In this document: positions 25,501 to 37,296 of the stretch, one piece after another
Layout of the letters: each line of letters begins with the position of its first letter
Position numbering within the stretch: the stretch's first letter is position 1
From: Anisakis pegreffii
Taxonomy: Eukaryota; Nematoda; Chromadorea; Rhabditida; Anisakidae
Length of the DNA: 64,000 nt
Assembly: GCA_035041965.1 (NCBI GenBank)
Contig: JAPYMA010003031.1
Span: 8,735-72,734, forward strand
Reading direction: 5' to 3'
Translations under genes and position numbers: made by a program
Notes under the pieces: model-generated
Seen by the model: only the letters and a program-made list of their open reading frames with translations
Database searches by the model: none
Told to the model about the DNA's origin: nothing

Positions 25501-27124
25501 CAAGAAGAATGCACGTCGATGTGTTTGAGATGTAGCACCTGACAGTGGTTTGTGATGCAACGGACACAATTCATAAAATACGGCAATTCAGTCTTTACGA
25601 AATTGGCTCAAGTTTTAGCTACTCTACTGAACCCGTTGGCCTTGCTGAAGCCTGCATGGGATTCAGAGTAACTTGCAAGCTTTCGTACTTCGCAAATGCG
25701 AAATGTAAGATTTGAAGAAATGTCAGCCAATCGTAAGTGACTTCACGCAATATACTGCTCCGTTCTGTGACAAATGTACACTAAATTAACTTCAACAATG
25801 TTCTTGGAGAAGAGTTTGGTAGAGATAAAATGTACGACGTAATCACATCGAATGGATACATGAATATCCGCGATTATATTTTCGGTAAGGATTACCGATT
25901 GCATTGAGGTGCGTACACGAAGAGGGTTTATTTGTTGCTGTTGGTGGTGTGTTATTTGGGGTTGCTGACTTGCATAACTCAGTGGAAGTGGAGGTTCGTC
26001 TGTTTGCATTGCAAAATACTGCTCCGATGTACTCGGATCTGGATCGTACTTCGGCTCTGGCACTGAAACGATTAGTGCTGTTAGTGGACGTTGTTGTTAC
26101 TTCATGGAATCTTCAATTGACTGTATGAAGGTAGTTGAACAATATTTTTTATTGCATTCTTTAACTGCATCATGAAAAATTGTTAGCTGAAATGAGTTCA
26201 ACAAAAGCCCTCTTTCATGACCGCTAGTTTTCGAAATTTCCCAAGAACAGTTAATTTTGCTAATTTCATCAATGCAGTCTTGCTTAAAAATAATACCATT
26301 TTAACGGTGGAACTCACTCAATTCGTCCGCCATTGCTAAATCTTGTGCAGTGCCTCGTTGCTGAGATGCACAAATAGCACTGACTGGCTCAGTCTTTAAG
26401 TTATCTACGAGCATACGCCACTGACTTTGTGAAGAACATGGTTCCACTGAAGATTCAGAGAAATTTTCAAACAACAGTTAAAATTTAACGAAAACTGGCC
26501 ACTGCCACATAATTCGATGCTGTCGTGACCGGCGATAACATTCTTGAATTATTTCTGTGATGTTAACACTGGCTTTCGTAAGACAATGGAATGTTCTTCA
26601 AATGTGACTGTGCATTTGCAACGCAGCTTTTTAGAGCATTTCATTGAAGTGTTTGCACGAGGATGGATTCAAGTATGATGGCTCAGAAACGACTCTATGC
26701 TGATCTTCACGACAGATAACTGTTTAAATCACGATCGATTAAGAAACCCATCCCAGCATGTAGCATCTCATCTCTTAATCAGTATGTACTTTCAACAGGC
26801 TTCAAGTGATAGCTTATCAACTGCACTGGATTGCAGCAGACTTGTGTCGGTTGCATGAAGAATCATTCAGAAGAATAATTTGTACTCACTGATTCGCTGT
26901 TGCTGTTGCTGTTGAAGTTGCATACGGGGTGTTGGCGTGGATTGTTGACGAGTGCGCATTTCTGAAAATTCACTTTTGACGGTGGCCGGATGCCACTGGG
27001 CTTGCGATGAGCAGGTTTCAGGGGAATAATAAGTTGTAGGTGGTGCGGTGTTTGAGGGCAATTGCGATTCCGGCGTGTTCGAATAGGACGTCGAGCACGA
27101 ACCTTCTTGTGACAACAAATCCAT
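22549..27124 (-). CDS. Smad family protein, Q-rich N-terminus plus MH2, 478 aa, no MH1
   Basis: Ten minus-strand exons: 27124-26890, 26446-26318, 26062-25896, 24944-24809, 24413-24289, 24132-24037, 23828-23687, 23603-23466, 23082-22991 and 22725-22549 (stop). All phases agree; only the donor of exon 4 is ambiguous. Smads carry TGF-beta signals to the nucleus. Residues 1 to about 280 are Pro/Gln/Ser-rich with polyglutamine runs. The MH2 domain starts near residue 285: [81 protein letters not shown], then [10 protein letters not shown]. The ATG directly abuts an acceptor (TTATTTCAG|ATG), suggesting a trans-spliced start. No MH1 exon was seen upstream to 33 kb. The C-terminus (…PVHSFT) lacks the receptor-phosphorylated SSxS. 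It resembles the divergent nematode dauer-pathway Smads (for example MH1-less DAF-14) more than canonical R-Smads. The orthology is inferred, not shown. Confidence 0.9.
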
Positions 27125-27136
27125 CTGAAATAACAC
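27122..27136 (-). other. Putative trans-splice acceptor and start codon of the Smad gene
   Basis: On the minus strand TGTTATTTCAG is followed immediately by ATG (27124-27122). With no upstream coding exon found, this is best read as a spliced-leader acceptor giving a zero-length genomic 5' UTR. If an MH1 exon exists further upstream it would instead be an ordinary phase-0 cis acceptor. Confidence 0.5.
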
Positions 27137-29941
27137 AATTCACAATACGAACTGAAACAAACACATCGCTGGGATTTAATAGCGACATATTTCAAATCAC
27201 GGCGACCGCAAATGTAACGTACGCCGAATGCACATCGTGATGTTTACGAGTCGAAATATATGGAATGCGATATCTGGACAGAACACAGATTGCGAATCGA
27301 TGTTTGATCATTTGGAAGGCTCGAACGATCGTCGGAATGAAGCGACGGATAATCGTCGGATAAACAGCATCGTTATTGCAACGGTAATCGTAATTTGCGT
27401 AGATTATTACAAAATATTGCTGAGGAAACATGCTAACAATCGAAATCATGACACATTGTTGGAATATACAAACGTACAAAAATATGCAATTCATAGAATA
27501 GATACAACATGGCACAACTTAGCATATACGGCACATTCACTACAATACACTCAAACCGGTTTTTCGCTATCCAACAATTGCTAGCCCTATTGTCATCGCA
27601 GCAACACGCCAACACACAAAAGCCTCAAAATTGTCCCCTTCCCCAGCATTTTTCACACCCGAATTTTTTTCTCGCTTCTAATTTCCTTATGCACAAAATT
27701 CAGTAAATGATTATTTTTCTCAACTCAGCTACGTTTCACTACAAATTCCTAGCGCATTAATACAGGATACGATTACGAGGAATCATTACAGTCGTCAATA
27801 CGATGTCATCAGAAACGACTGAAAGTGGTTCATAAATGATTCATGGTTAAGAATAGATGTGCACCTGTTTAACAGTCACATCAAGCAGAGTTATATTCTG
27901 GATAAAAAGATGATCATTCGAGTGAAGATTCTGGAACGGAGAACAACATCGCTTAGATCGATGAAGGCGTACGAAACTGAATAAAGTCGTAAAGAAGTAG
28001 CGCAGTGAATATAGCCAAATGGTTCATTGAAGTTTTGCGAACTAGTAAAGTTATATGAAAATGGACGATGAAATAAACCTCAGCATGAAAAATGTACCAA
28101 GGAAAACTTTAAAGTGATATTGGGCTGTAGGTTGATGTAAGGGAAACGATCGTAATTCTGCTGTTTAGCTGCACTCACTCATTAAGTTCAAGCTTTGCAA
28201 ATCAACATAACTGTAAACTTCATGCATCCACACATATCCGAGACAGTTCCTCAATGCATTCTTCCGAAATGATAGTGAAAATTTCTATTGTTTACATTTT
28301 ATGCTTGAACTGCTCTCGTTCTTACAGCATTATTTTCGTTCGTATCATTGACTTAACAGATATCATTGTTCAGTTATGCACCTGGCTATCATCATTACCG
28401 ATTAAATTTGCTCATCTAGGTCACAAATCATTGAATTCAAATACTTTACTATATTGATCACATTCTTCAATATATTTTGGTTACGCTGAGCTCTAACATT
28501 CATTTTTTTAAATGGTAAATTTGCAACCATTGTATGGCACCTTAGGCGGTAACAATTCAACACATTCTGCACCGTTTCCCATCTAAATAAGCAACAACTG
28601 CCATGGTTTTCGGTTTAGATCATCCATACGGCTGGTGTATCTTGGATCTGTAATTGTTACAAATGAATTATTTTGAAAATCTTCAATAACCTCCTGATCA
28701 GGAATATTAAGAGTAAAATTTAAAAAAAAACAATGTTGGTGATCGTTAGCGGATGCTAGAGATCCAACCGTAATCAAATCATCAAAAAATTCATCGAAAT
28801 TAAGAATTACAATCGCAATGACATTGTTATAACGGTGATTCCTCATCTAAAGCTTAAATTAAAAAAGTCTCAGTGACCACTTCAGTGGCCGCTACCCATG
28901 CTTCATTCAGCCAACTAGTCGAGTTCCAATGCAATCGAACCTCAGTATCAGTCAGTGATTAAAAGTCAGCCTCTTCTTCTGCTGCCAAATAACGGATTAT
29001 TGCTCTAATGAATAGAAAAATTGATAGGTCTATTTATGCATAATAAGTTATGAACGTGAAATTTGCTCACGTCAAATTAATAACTCATTTCATCAAATTC
29101 TCACGATTTGACTACGTGAATTTTTGAACGAAGGGAATGACTCAGAAGAGCAACTGAAACTGAAATGTGAAAGGCACTTTCCGTGTTTCCGTTCTAACCA
29201 ACAAAGCGCTCGATAGTTTCGTCCAAACCCCGCACAAGATTGAGGTCGTTTCCACTTCGATACAACTAGCCAAATAAAATTTTTCCTACCAATCAACGAA
29301 GTCAAACTGACGTACGCGTATATGCATTTCCAAAAACTTACCAGCTATCAACAACGGTGTGACACCTTAAATTCAGAGCACATCATGAACATTTCGCAAT
29401 TGTTGCATATCCTCAAAACAGGGTTAACATAGTATCAGTGGTTGATTCATTTGAATGAATGAAGTTTCGGAATGTGACCGACGGCAACACGAAACTGGAT
29501 TGAGGGAAGTCGGCATCAGTACCTCAGAAAATGCATGCCTACAGTTGCAGTGATAGACAGACAACGTATTCGACGCATTCACTGTTCGTAAGCAAAGATT
29601 GTTCCTGAAAGATACGGTTGAGAAATGCTCTCGTACGGTAGCGATTCAATAGTTTATGGTACTGCTGCATGACAAGTTAGGGTAATTATATTCGATGAAC
29701 TTACTTGATTCTGCATGAAACAAATGTAATATTATGATGATAATAACAATAATGACGTTGGCACTGATATTTGTGAGCAATTGAACAATCGAACAAATTG
29801 AACATTTCAAAAAAAACAACAATGAAATTGCTATGAAGCTGAAATGATTTGTTACGTATTAAAAATATACAATTTATAAATAAACATATAGATGCATAAT
29901 TTGCGAAGCAATTGTATGTATGCATGTGTATGATGCTGCGC

Positions 29942-29967
29942 TGAATTGAATTGAATTGAATTGAATT
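29942..29967. repeat. (GAATT)n microsatellite
   Basis: Five tandem pentanucleotide copies read directly from the sequence. They create an in-frame INSIQFNSIQ-like run in a minus-strand shadow frame, which is not a gene. Confidence 0.9.
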
Positions 29968-30362
29968 CCTCACTCGTGAATCGAGCAAGGAAATACGACG
30001 AAGGCACTCAAAGTGTATTTATGTTTGTTTAGGTGTAGTATATTTCAGTGTGCGTGTGTGCTGATGCAGTGTTGCTGCTGTGCCGGCCGTGCTGTTTTAG
30101 TGTTAGTATCGGTTGGTAGTAGTAACGTTGAAGAGAAGAACGAAATATTTTCTTTACGCTGAACGCTAACTGAAAAAGATTGAGAATTTGTTAGATAGTA
30201 TCAGGTAATGTTGAGGCACCAAAAGAATGATGATTTCGTCAAAAGATATGATCTAATGAGGCATTTCGATGTGGACGTGCTCGAAAGGTTGTTAGACATA
30301 ATAATGTGATATGATTTGATGAATAGAAAATTTGAGAGATACCACAACTACAAGCGATGATG

Positions 30363-30382
30363 AGTGTGTGTGTGTGTGTGTG
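30363..30382. repeat. (GT)n microsatellite
   Basis: About ten alternating TG dinucleotides, read directly. Confidence 0.9.
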
Positions 30383-30581
30383 CACAATTGTTTGTTGCAC
30401 AAGAAACGTAGAAACAACGCGATACGAGCGAGTCACTTCAAAGAGATATATGCATACCGCAGAGTGGTTACATGAAAGCGCGTACATTCACTCATTTTCG
30501 AGCATACAGCATCGTGCACACAGATAGATAGATGATCGTGTTTCGTTGAACGTTTCTATGTATTTATTTCATTTGCAAAAG

Positions 30582-30838
30582 CTCGCTCGTTCGCTCGCTC
30601 GCTCGATCGGCAATATCGTTGTCAGCAGAGAAGTAGCGAGCGCTGTGAATGATGGTCACACGATGTTTGTGGATGCTCTCAATCGTTTTGTTGTTATGTG
30701 CGTAAGGGAGGAGGCAGCAGCAGCAGGCTACATCTGTATTCCTCAATGAGCTGCTGCTGCTGCTGCTGCTAGCCGTCAGCGAGCTGCACAAAAAGTATCA
30801 CGGCGACATCAGCGCTACACCACCACCAGCAGCAGCAC
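30582..30838. repeat. Cluster of GCTC, CAG, CTG and ACC simple repeats
   Basis: GCTCGCTCGTTCGCTCGCTC, then GCAGCAGCAGCAG, then seven or so CTG units, then CACCACCACCAGCAGCAGCA within 260 bp. The CAG and CTG tracts are about 25 bp apart and complementary, so they could form a hairpin. Translations through it give poly-Ser or poly-Ala, which I treat as artefacts. Confidence 0.85.
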
Positions 30839-33587
30839 TAAAACGTTTCGTGATGTGGTGGTGGTGATCTCTTATTTACGTACATATGCAAACGAACAAA
30901 TATATTTCATTTTATTAACACACATACACATACGACCAGTAAAACAACGATGATGCATCAGCAGATCAACAAAGAAAGAAACAATCTCCCCGCTGTTTTG
31001 GCCTCATTGCAAATAATTATTTACTAGGCGAATATTATTCATAAGCATTTCGATAGATTCCTTTAGACCGCTCAACGAAAGGCAGTGAGCAAATATCTTA
31101 ACTCGAACTAATGGTGGGCATCATGAGTAGGAAGTCTATCGCAAGAATTCTTCCTGATCATATGGTATGTATCGGCGTTTGTCGATGTTTTGTTTAATTT
31201 ATGCATGAACAATGGTACTTTGATTGGATCTAATCACTGATCGTGAGATTCATGAAGCTCATTGGTTACGAACGAAGCGTTACAACACTTAAACAATTTA
31301 AGTAAGCGAAACATTTCAGAAGTCCCACTGAATTCAAGTAATCTTGCTCTTCAGTGGTGACAATGCGATGAAATGAACTTGCTGGAGAACAATTGCTGCC
31401 GGAGCCGTAATAATAGAGGATTCAAGATCATGTACGATCATCTAGCGTTGTGATAAGAGGAGCGCGTTGTTTTTGACAATAGCACTGACGGACTATCGGC
31501 TCGTTTACGTATGTGTGATAAAAATGGTAATAAATCATGAATAGTGAATTGTTGTTATGTTCGTCGTCAGCTGCATTCAACAAAATAAACATATTAAACG
31601 ATGCAGTGTGTTATTCAAAATTAACAACAACAGCAAATTTTACTCACACTCAGCAAATCGTGAGTGTATACGCATTTCAGCTATTATGTGATTATATGAC
31701 GGCAACAAAAACAAATTCTGCAATGAAAGAATACGTTTGGTTGAATGTGGAGAATTGTGCTTGAATTCTATGCGCAATACCACCACCACCAGTTATACAA
31801 TGAAATGAACTGAGCACGTTTAGAGTCACAAGCCAAAAAATTTCAATTGAATACATTAAATCTATACTCCGAATAAACTAAACTCGGCATCTGATGCTCG
31901 TTGAGCAAGCAGCTTAGCGAATGGAATTAATCTTCCGATTAACCTCTGATAATTTCACTCACGAACTGCGCCATCCTGTGGCGCTTAGGTTATGCACTTA
32001 AGCTTAAAGGGTGTCATAGAATTGAAATGTAATATGCGGCTCCACTTTCAAACGATTCTCAAATATTTGTGTGATGAACGTTACTCAATTGTTCTTGAAT
32101 TATTGTGAAAATTCCATTAACAACGAATCTGAACGAAGTTAAAATTCGTTTTTTTCACTAAGATTTAATGGATATACTGTGCGTAGTTCAAGAAACCAGA
32201 AAGTTCACTGGATGGAATTTTGTTTGATGGCCTTCTTTTGTTACATATGAGTAATGAATAATGCGTGATTTGATCGTCACCTTAATTTTATTTAGAGCAA
32301 TCACGAACAATTACGCGCAATTATGTGTCACTTTCACCTCTGCTACACTGCACTCAAACGCGAACGAAACATTGCACTCCACACACCAACCTCCTCACGT
32401 GAGGCAAAAACGAATTGATTTACTGAAAGTGAATACAAATGAATTTCTTGTCGCATTCAAATATGCTCTGAAAATATTATAATTCAATGACTAAGGGAAC
32501 GAAAAAATTTTCTTAGAAAAGCAAAATTCTGCTTCCGCTGGAATAGCTGCAGTTCGAGTTCGTGCGACAATAGTGATCATGCGACTTTCAAAAGCTAACC
32601 CATTCATCAATATTTCGTAAAAATTGAAATCGTGTTTGAAATCGAACAGAACCGCTATCAAAACGCTATCAAAAAACCAGTCTTCCTGTCTGGGTAAGGT
32701 AAGCCTTTCAGCGAATGAACCTGTCAGCAAAGTATATCTAACATCTATTAATCCTCTTGTAATGCTCATGTTTCAGCGATCACTCAAAATCGCAACTTTT
32801 TTCATGACATAAAGTCAGCAATCTTTTCGGCCTATATAATCATTTCGCTTGAGCACAGCTCACGGCTATAGTAAATGTGGTGTACTCACTATGCAAAAAC
32901 CTCCACATCATAAACCTTTCAGTCACAAAAAGTTTTGGATAAGGTTTCGTGCTACCTGCAATTCCTCACTAATCATACGATGAGTTGAGAGAATAGCTAA
33001 AAGCAAGTGACCTCATCTAAATCAAATAAATGCATTTTATGTCAGGCGTGATAAACGAAATATAGTGGGATAAATGGGAGAATGGATAGGTTGTTGCGGA
33101 TGAATGAGTTCTGAGAAGATATAATTTTTGATTTGCTTGAGGTTGTTCGACGATGGCACGAAAAATTCAGTGGATTCGAACGCAAAATCAAATTCTGGTC
33201 TTTATTCATATTTTTGAGTGTGATTTAGTTTGAACATACACATACAAAAAAAAACCGAATTCAAGATAAGACATTCATCCATTCGAGCAACAATTAATGG
33301 AAATACCATTCAATTATAATTCTCCTCAGCTGTCAAACTCTATTTATTCAACAACACATAATTTCTCCTTTAAGGAGTCTTTTTGCATTTGTAATGGACT
33401 AAAAAACACACATTAGATAGTGAGTGAATAGTTCGGAACTGGTACCTTAATGATGATGGATCAGGATATTTGGTGGCTGTGTGAGTGCGATGTATGATGA
33501 GCAAAATGGAATGTGATTTGATTGAAACCGGGCGGCGCAGATGAGACAGCGTTGAAAAAAATCAAACACGCTTTGTGGTAGGTGCGA

Positions 33588-33595
33588 TATAAATA
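33588..33595 (+). promoter_or_regulatory. TATA box of cuticle collagen gene 1
   Basis: TATAAATA lies 105 bases before the ATG at 33693, preceded by a GC-richer stretch. Its position is suitable for a core promoter of the first collagen gene. Confidence 0.55.
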
Positions 33596-33692
33596 GTCGA
33601 AGATCTGGTTGGATATTTGAGGATATCGTTTGCGTATTCGTTCAGAGCCGGCGGTGTACTCTGTTAGTCAGTGAATACGTAGTGCCTTGGAA

Positions 33693-35165
33693 ATGCGCGA
33701 AGCAAAGATTATCATCACAGTTGCGAGTGCTTTCAGTGCATTCGCCATTCTCGCTTGCGCTATCGTCATACCGTCACTGTATAGTACCATTAATGAGGTT
33801 CCGTTTTTTTGTTGGTTGTTTTTCAATGAATATCATGCTAATCTCATCAAAACTGCCTATACAATGCCAGTTTTTACAGGTTTCAAGTTATGCATGCGTT
33901 AACCGCGTGAAAATTTGCATGAATTGTAGTGATCTATTATACAGATCATATGAAATATTTAATTAATCCAAATATTTGCGTGGAAAGTGATAAGTTTCTA
34001 GGAAGCAGTTTGATACGGGTGTTTGGGAATTCGAAAGCTATCATATTTATCGATGTTTATCAACATCACTGGATGGAATTTGAATTGAGCTTGAAATTCG
34101 CCTTAGCAATGTCTTCAAAAAGGTCATTTTCAACTATTGTTGCTACATATTCGCATTATGAAGGGTAAATGTCAGGTTTATGAAAATGTGGTTGACGGTG
34201 TGCAGGTGTTCCGCGTTGAGACCGACACAGCATGGACCGAGATGATGGAAATTCAAGTAGCTGTCAGTCCGCCAAGTAGACCGCGTGAAAATCCATTCAA
34301 CAGCATCTTCCGTAGGAAACGTCAAGATTTCTCGAGTCTACCTGATTTCTGTCATTGTGAGCCGATCAAAGTTGTGTGCCCACCAGGACCGCCTGGTCCA
34401 CCTGGAGATCCAGGACCAGATGGAGGTAAGTTGTATGGATTTTATATGCAGTTCCTTACCAGTGACCATTGTTGGTGGAGTGTTTGAATGATAATGGATA
34501 ACATCGACGATCAGATGAACTCATGACACTGCAAAGTGCTCTCCACCTGTTAGCAGATGATGCTTAGATTGCGAACAACTAGTAGCAGACCTTAATCGAT
34601 TCGTCTATATGCATTCGAAATTTCAGAGAAGGGACCTCAAGGTCCACCAGGTGAAGATTACACTGGTACATTCACTCCAACCAATTGTCCACCTGCTGAT
34701 ACATCCTGCATTAAATGTCCGGCTGGTCCACCGGGACCACCGGGACCCCCCGGTGTCGAGGGTCCACCAGGACCTGATGGCAAGCCTGGACCTACAGGTC
34801 CACCGGGGAAAGATGGGCCGCCCGGGCCGCCAGGACCAGAAGGTGAGGCAGGCGAACGTGGACCCGATGGACCACCAGGACCTCCAGGACCGCCCGGAAA
34901 AGATGGACGACGCGGGAAGGGAATGCCAGGACCCAAGGGACCACCAGGACCGCCTGGTCCACCTGGCAAACCGGGTCCGAATGGAGAAAATGGAGTTGAT
35001 GGGAAGCCTGGACCGGAGGGCCCGCCTGGTCCCGCTGGAAAACCAGGAGAACCTGGACCTCAGGGTGAGCCTGGAGCTCCGGGTTTACCGGGTGCTCCTG
35101 GGAATGATGCAGCCTATTGTCCTTGTCCTCCACGTTCAAATTCTTTTCTTAATCGTTTCACGTGA
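33693..35165 (+). CDS. Nematode cuticle collagen 1, 297 aa
   Basis: Three exons: 33693-33797, 34176-34425 and 34627-35165 (TGA). A start one codon pair earlier (TTG at 33687) is rejected in favour of the ATG. Exon 1 encodes the N-terminal signal-anchor helix (about residues 7-29) ending STINE. Exon 2 encodes the conserved pre-collagen region ([10 protein letters not shown]) and a subtilisin-type cleavage site RRKR at residues 81-84. It also carries the first cysteine knot [11 protein letters not shown] and the start of the Gly-X-Y repeats. Exon 3 holds a short non-helical interruption with [12 protein letters not shown], then an almost unbroken Gly-X-Y domain, then AYCPCPPR and a short tail. 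Length and cysteine layout are those of nematode cuticular collagens, which are secreted and crosslinked into the cuticle. The exact C. elegans counterpart cannot be named. Introns are 378 and 201 bp. Confidence 0.97.
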
Positions 35166-35337
35166 TCAATGGAATGTTAACCTATGAACTGCTTCATTTA
35201 CGACTTCCCGCTCCATCTGAAACTGACGTATTCATTAAATACCTTTCATGAGGTGTTATAGTGATAGAATTTGCTGAATTCCTTCTTGAACATTTCCATT
35301 GTGTGATTATTTTATAGTCATCTGTGGCTGATAACTG

Positions 35338-35343
35338 AATAAA
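35338..35343 (+). terminator. Poly(A) signal of collagen gene 1
   Basis: AATAAA lies 173 bases after the stop codon of collagen 1. Confidence 0.7.
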
Positions 35344-37249
35344 ACTTGAACAATGAATTTTTTTTTGTTACACCAGGAGCACTACAAGCCGTTTTGAATG
35401 AACACGAAACGATGGAAAATGAAACATTCCTGATTCATATACATCATAATCTACACCCTCAAAACAGCCATAAATTGTTTCTTTGTCGACCTCAATTGAT
35501 CGACTGATCAGATTCAAATTCCACTGACAACCCCACTGAATATTCATTTTTCCAATTACTTTGCCACTAATTATTCTTTTCATCAGGATACGCAGGTGGA
35601 ACAAGTGACGACTGTAGTTGTGTTAAATGGAGTTCGATTATGTCATATGTCCCATTTGATAGGAACGGAAGGGTTTTATGTATATTTGCAAGGTTTCAAA
35701 AAAAATTGTTTGATCCACAACAACGAGTGCGAGTAAATGTTAACGAGTGTTCGTGGAAATGTGTGTGCATTCAAGAAATTATAGCCCTTAAAAAAGAGAA
35801 ATGGCAAGGACAGGTTCTTGATACAACACAAAAGTGCGACTGCATGGCATATATCAAACGATTAATTTGATAAAGTTGAACGATGTTTCTATCAATTTCT
35901 ACGTTTTTCATACAAAAGTATCATTTTTTAAATTACAACACTGGGTTCCACTCTGCCGTCATCTGCACATACTTACACCTTAATGCTTAATTTATTTTAT
36001 CTTTTCACTCACATCATCTAAAATTACAGATTTACTGTATATTCATTTTCTTTAATAATATATTGCTGTAAGATCAAAACCATTAGTAATTTTTGCACTG
36101 CACTATTCTTGCGATCTAGTAAACAGTAACAAAATGAGATGGTACTGAAACTGATAGAATGTGCTGAAATTCTTCAGGTAAAAATCATCAGAATCATAGG
36201 CTTAAGCGAGAGAATGTTCAGCACGGAATGGTAATTTCGTCTATATGTGACGGTCACATTTTTAAGATTTGCGATCAGCCAGCAGAGCAAACAAATTTTC
36301 TCCCATTTGATGCAATTTCTTTTGTAGGTGCACTTTCCGCGAAGCAAATAACGAGAAAAATTAAAATGATAAATTTGCAGTATGCGAAAGTTGGCGAAAA
36401 AATCGTCAGTGAGTGTGACTAGCAAAAGACGCATAAAAATACCTATTGCGATAATTTGCAAAAACAATTTCAAACAATACAGTGTAACGACACCAACTAA
36501 TTGAGGGTGTGTTGAATTGCACAGAACATTTTTCGTGTGTTTTGTATAATACGAATGTACTAAAACATCAGCTCGCATGTTATTAGCCATGAATTAACTA
36601 ATTTTTGACTAGCAATCGGTCATCGCAATAATATAGCGCATTGTATAGTTGATTGATGAATGCCTTTATCGGAAATGTTTGCTGAACCGATCATAGCAAG
36701 AAAATTGAAGCGATACTGATATGCTCATCAAATAATTATTCATTTCCTTATTGCTTTCCTATTCTTGAAACTCTCTTTGATTCGTTTGTAAGTACTCAAC
36801 AAAACTACGAAAGAAAGCCTGAAATACACAAGACGTACTAAATTTATGATACAAATTCTAGAATGAAAGTGAATGAATCCAAAGCAGTTCGCAAATTATG
36901 ATGATGTGATATGTTCAGTACATTGTTTCATTCGAATGATTCTCTTCAGGTTGCCAGTTTTTTCCCGATGCAAGCCATTGAAGAAATTATTACGTCCCAC
37001 ACTGTATGTCGTTAAATTTCCACTCTTCTTATGCTCCATAATCAACCACTGAGAATTAGAAAAGAAAATCAAAGTGCGTATGGATATTGCGGAACTGTAA
37101 CCAATAAAAATAAACAAAAAACGCTTTCCGAAGGACAACATCAGGAAGAGTAGCAATAACTAGTTTTCAAGTGCAATGCATTGTTAAAAAATTTCTTTCC
37201 AATTACATGATGGTTGAAACTATTAACATAAAAAGTTGCGTTTCAGTAC
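35344..37249. other. Intergenic between collagen 1 and 2
   Basis: No supported gene. Exon-sized open frames exist at 35368-35604 (minus), 35640-35870 (plus, with a CSWKCVC segment), 36174-36590 (minus, 138 codons) and 36896-37156 (minus). All have AT-driven composition, lack splice partners, and match no family I know. I leave them uncalled. Confidence 0.5.
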
Positions 37250-37258
37250 TATAAAAGG
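37250..37258 (+). promoter_or_regulatory. TATA box of cuticle collagen gene 2
   Basis: TATAAAAGG lies 47 bases before the ATG, exactly the spacing also seen at collagen 3. Confidence 0.7.
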
Positions 37259-37296
37259 GTTTCGTAAGCAGTGGCTTAGCACAGTCCTCTGTCACC

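Larger units (their letters stand above)
27137..33587. other. Intergenic, rich in simple repeats
   Basis: No gene that I can support. A (GAATT)n run lies at about 29942-29967, a (GT)n run at about 30363-30382, GCTC-type repeats at about 30582-30606, CAG repeats at about 30715-30726 and CTG repeats at about 30751-30770. ACC/CAG repeats follow at about 30818-30838. A minus-strand frame at 28583-28846 and another at 32491-32769 are protein-like in places but lack splice context or family resemblance. The purine- and triplet-rich block at 30.5-30.9 kb could be promoter or 5' UTR of an unseen gene. Confidence 0.5.

Noticed and set aside
28513..28846. Minus-strand pieces reading DPRYTSRMDDLNRKPWQ and GNGAECVELLPP, considered as two exons
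   Set aside because: The only intron that would join them is 16 bp, and no other splice pair fits. The family is not recognisable.
30564..30791. Minus-strand frame with poly-serine
   Set aside because: Produced by the CTG repeat tract; no splice or family support.
34658..34969. Minus-strand Gly-Gly-Pro-rich frames opposite the collagen exons (also 38249-38707 and 40447-40803)
   Set aside because: They are antisense readings of Gly-X-Y coding sequence. GGA/CCA codons read backwards also give Gly and Pro. The plus-strand genes have all expected domains and splice sites.
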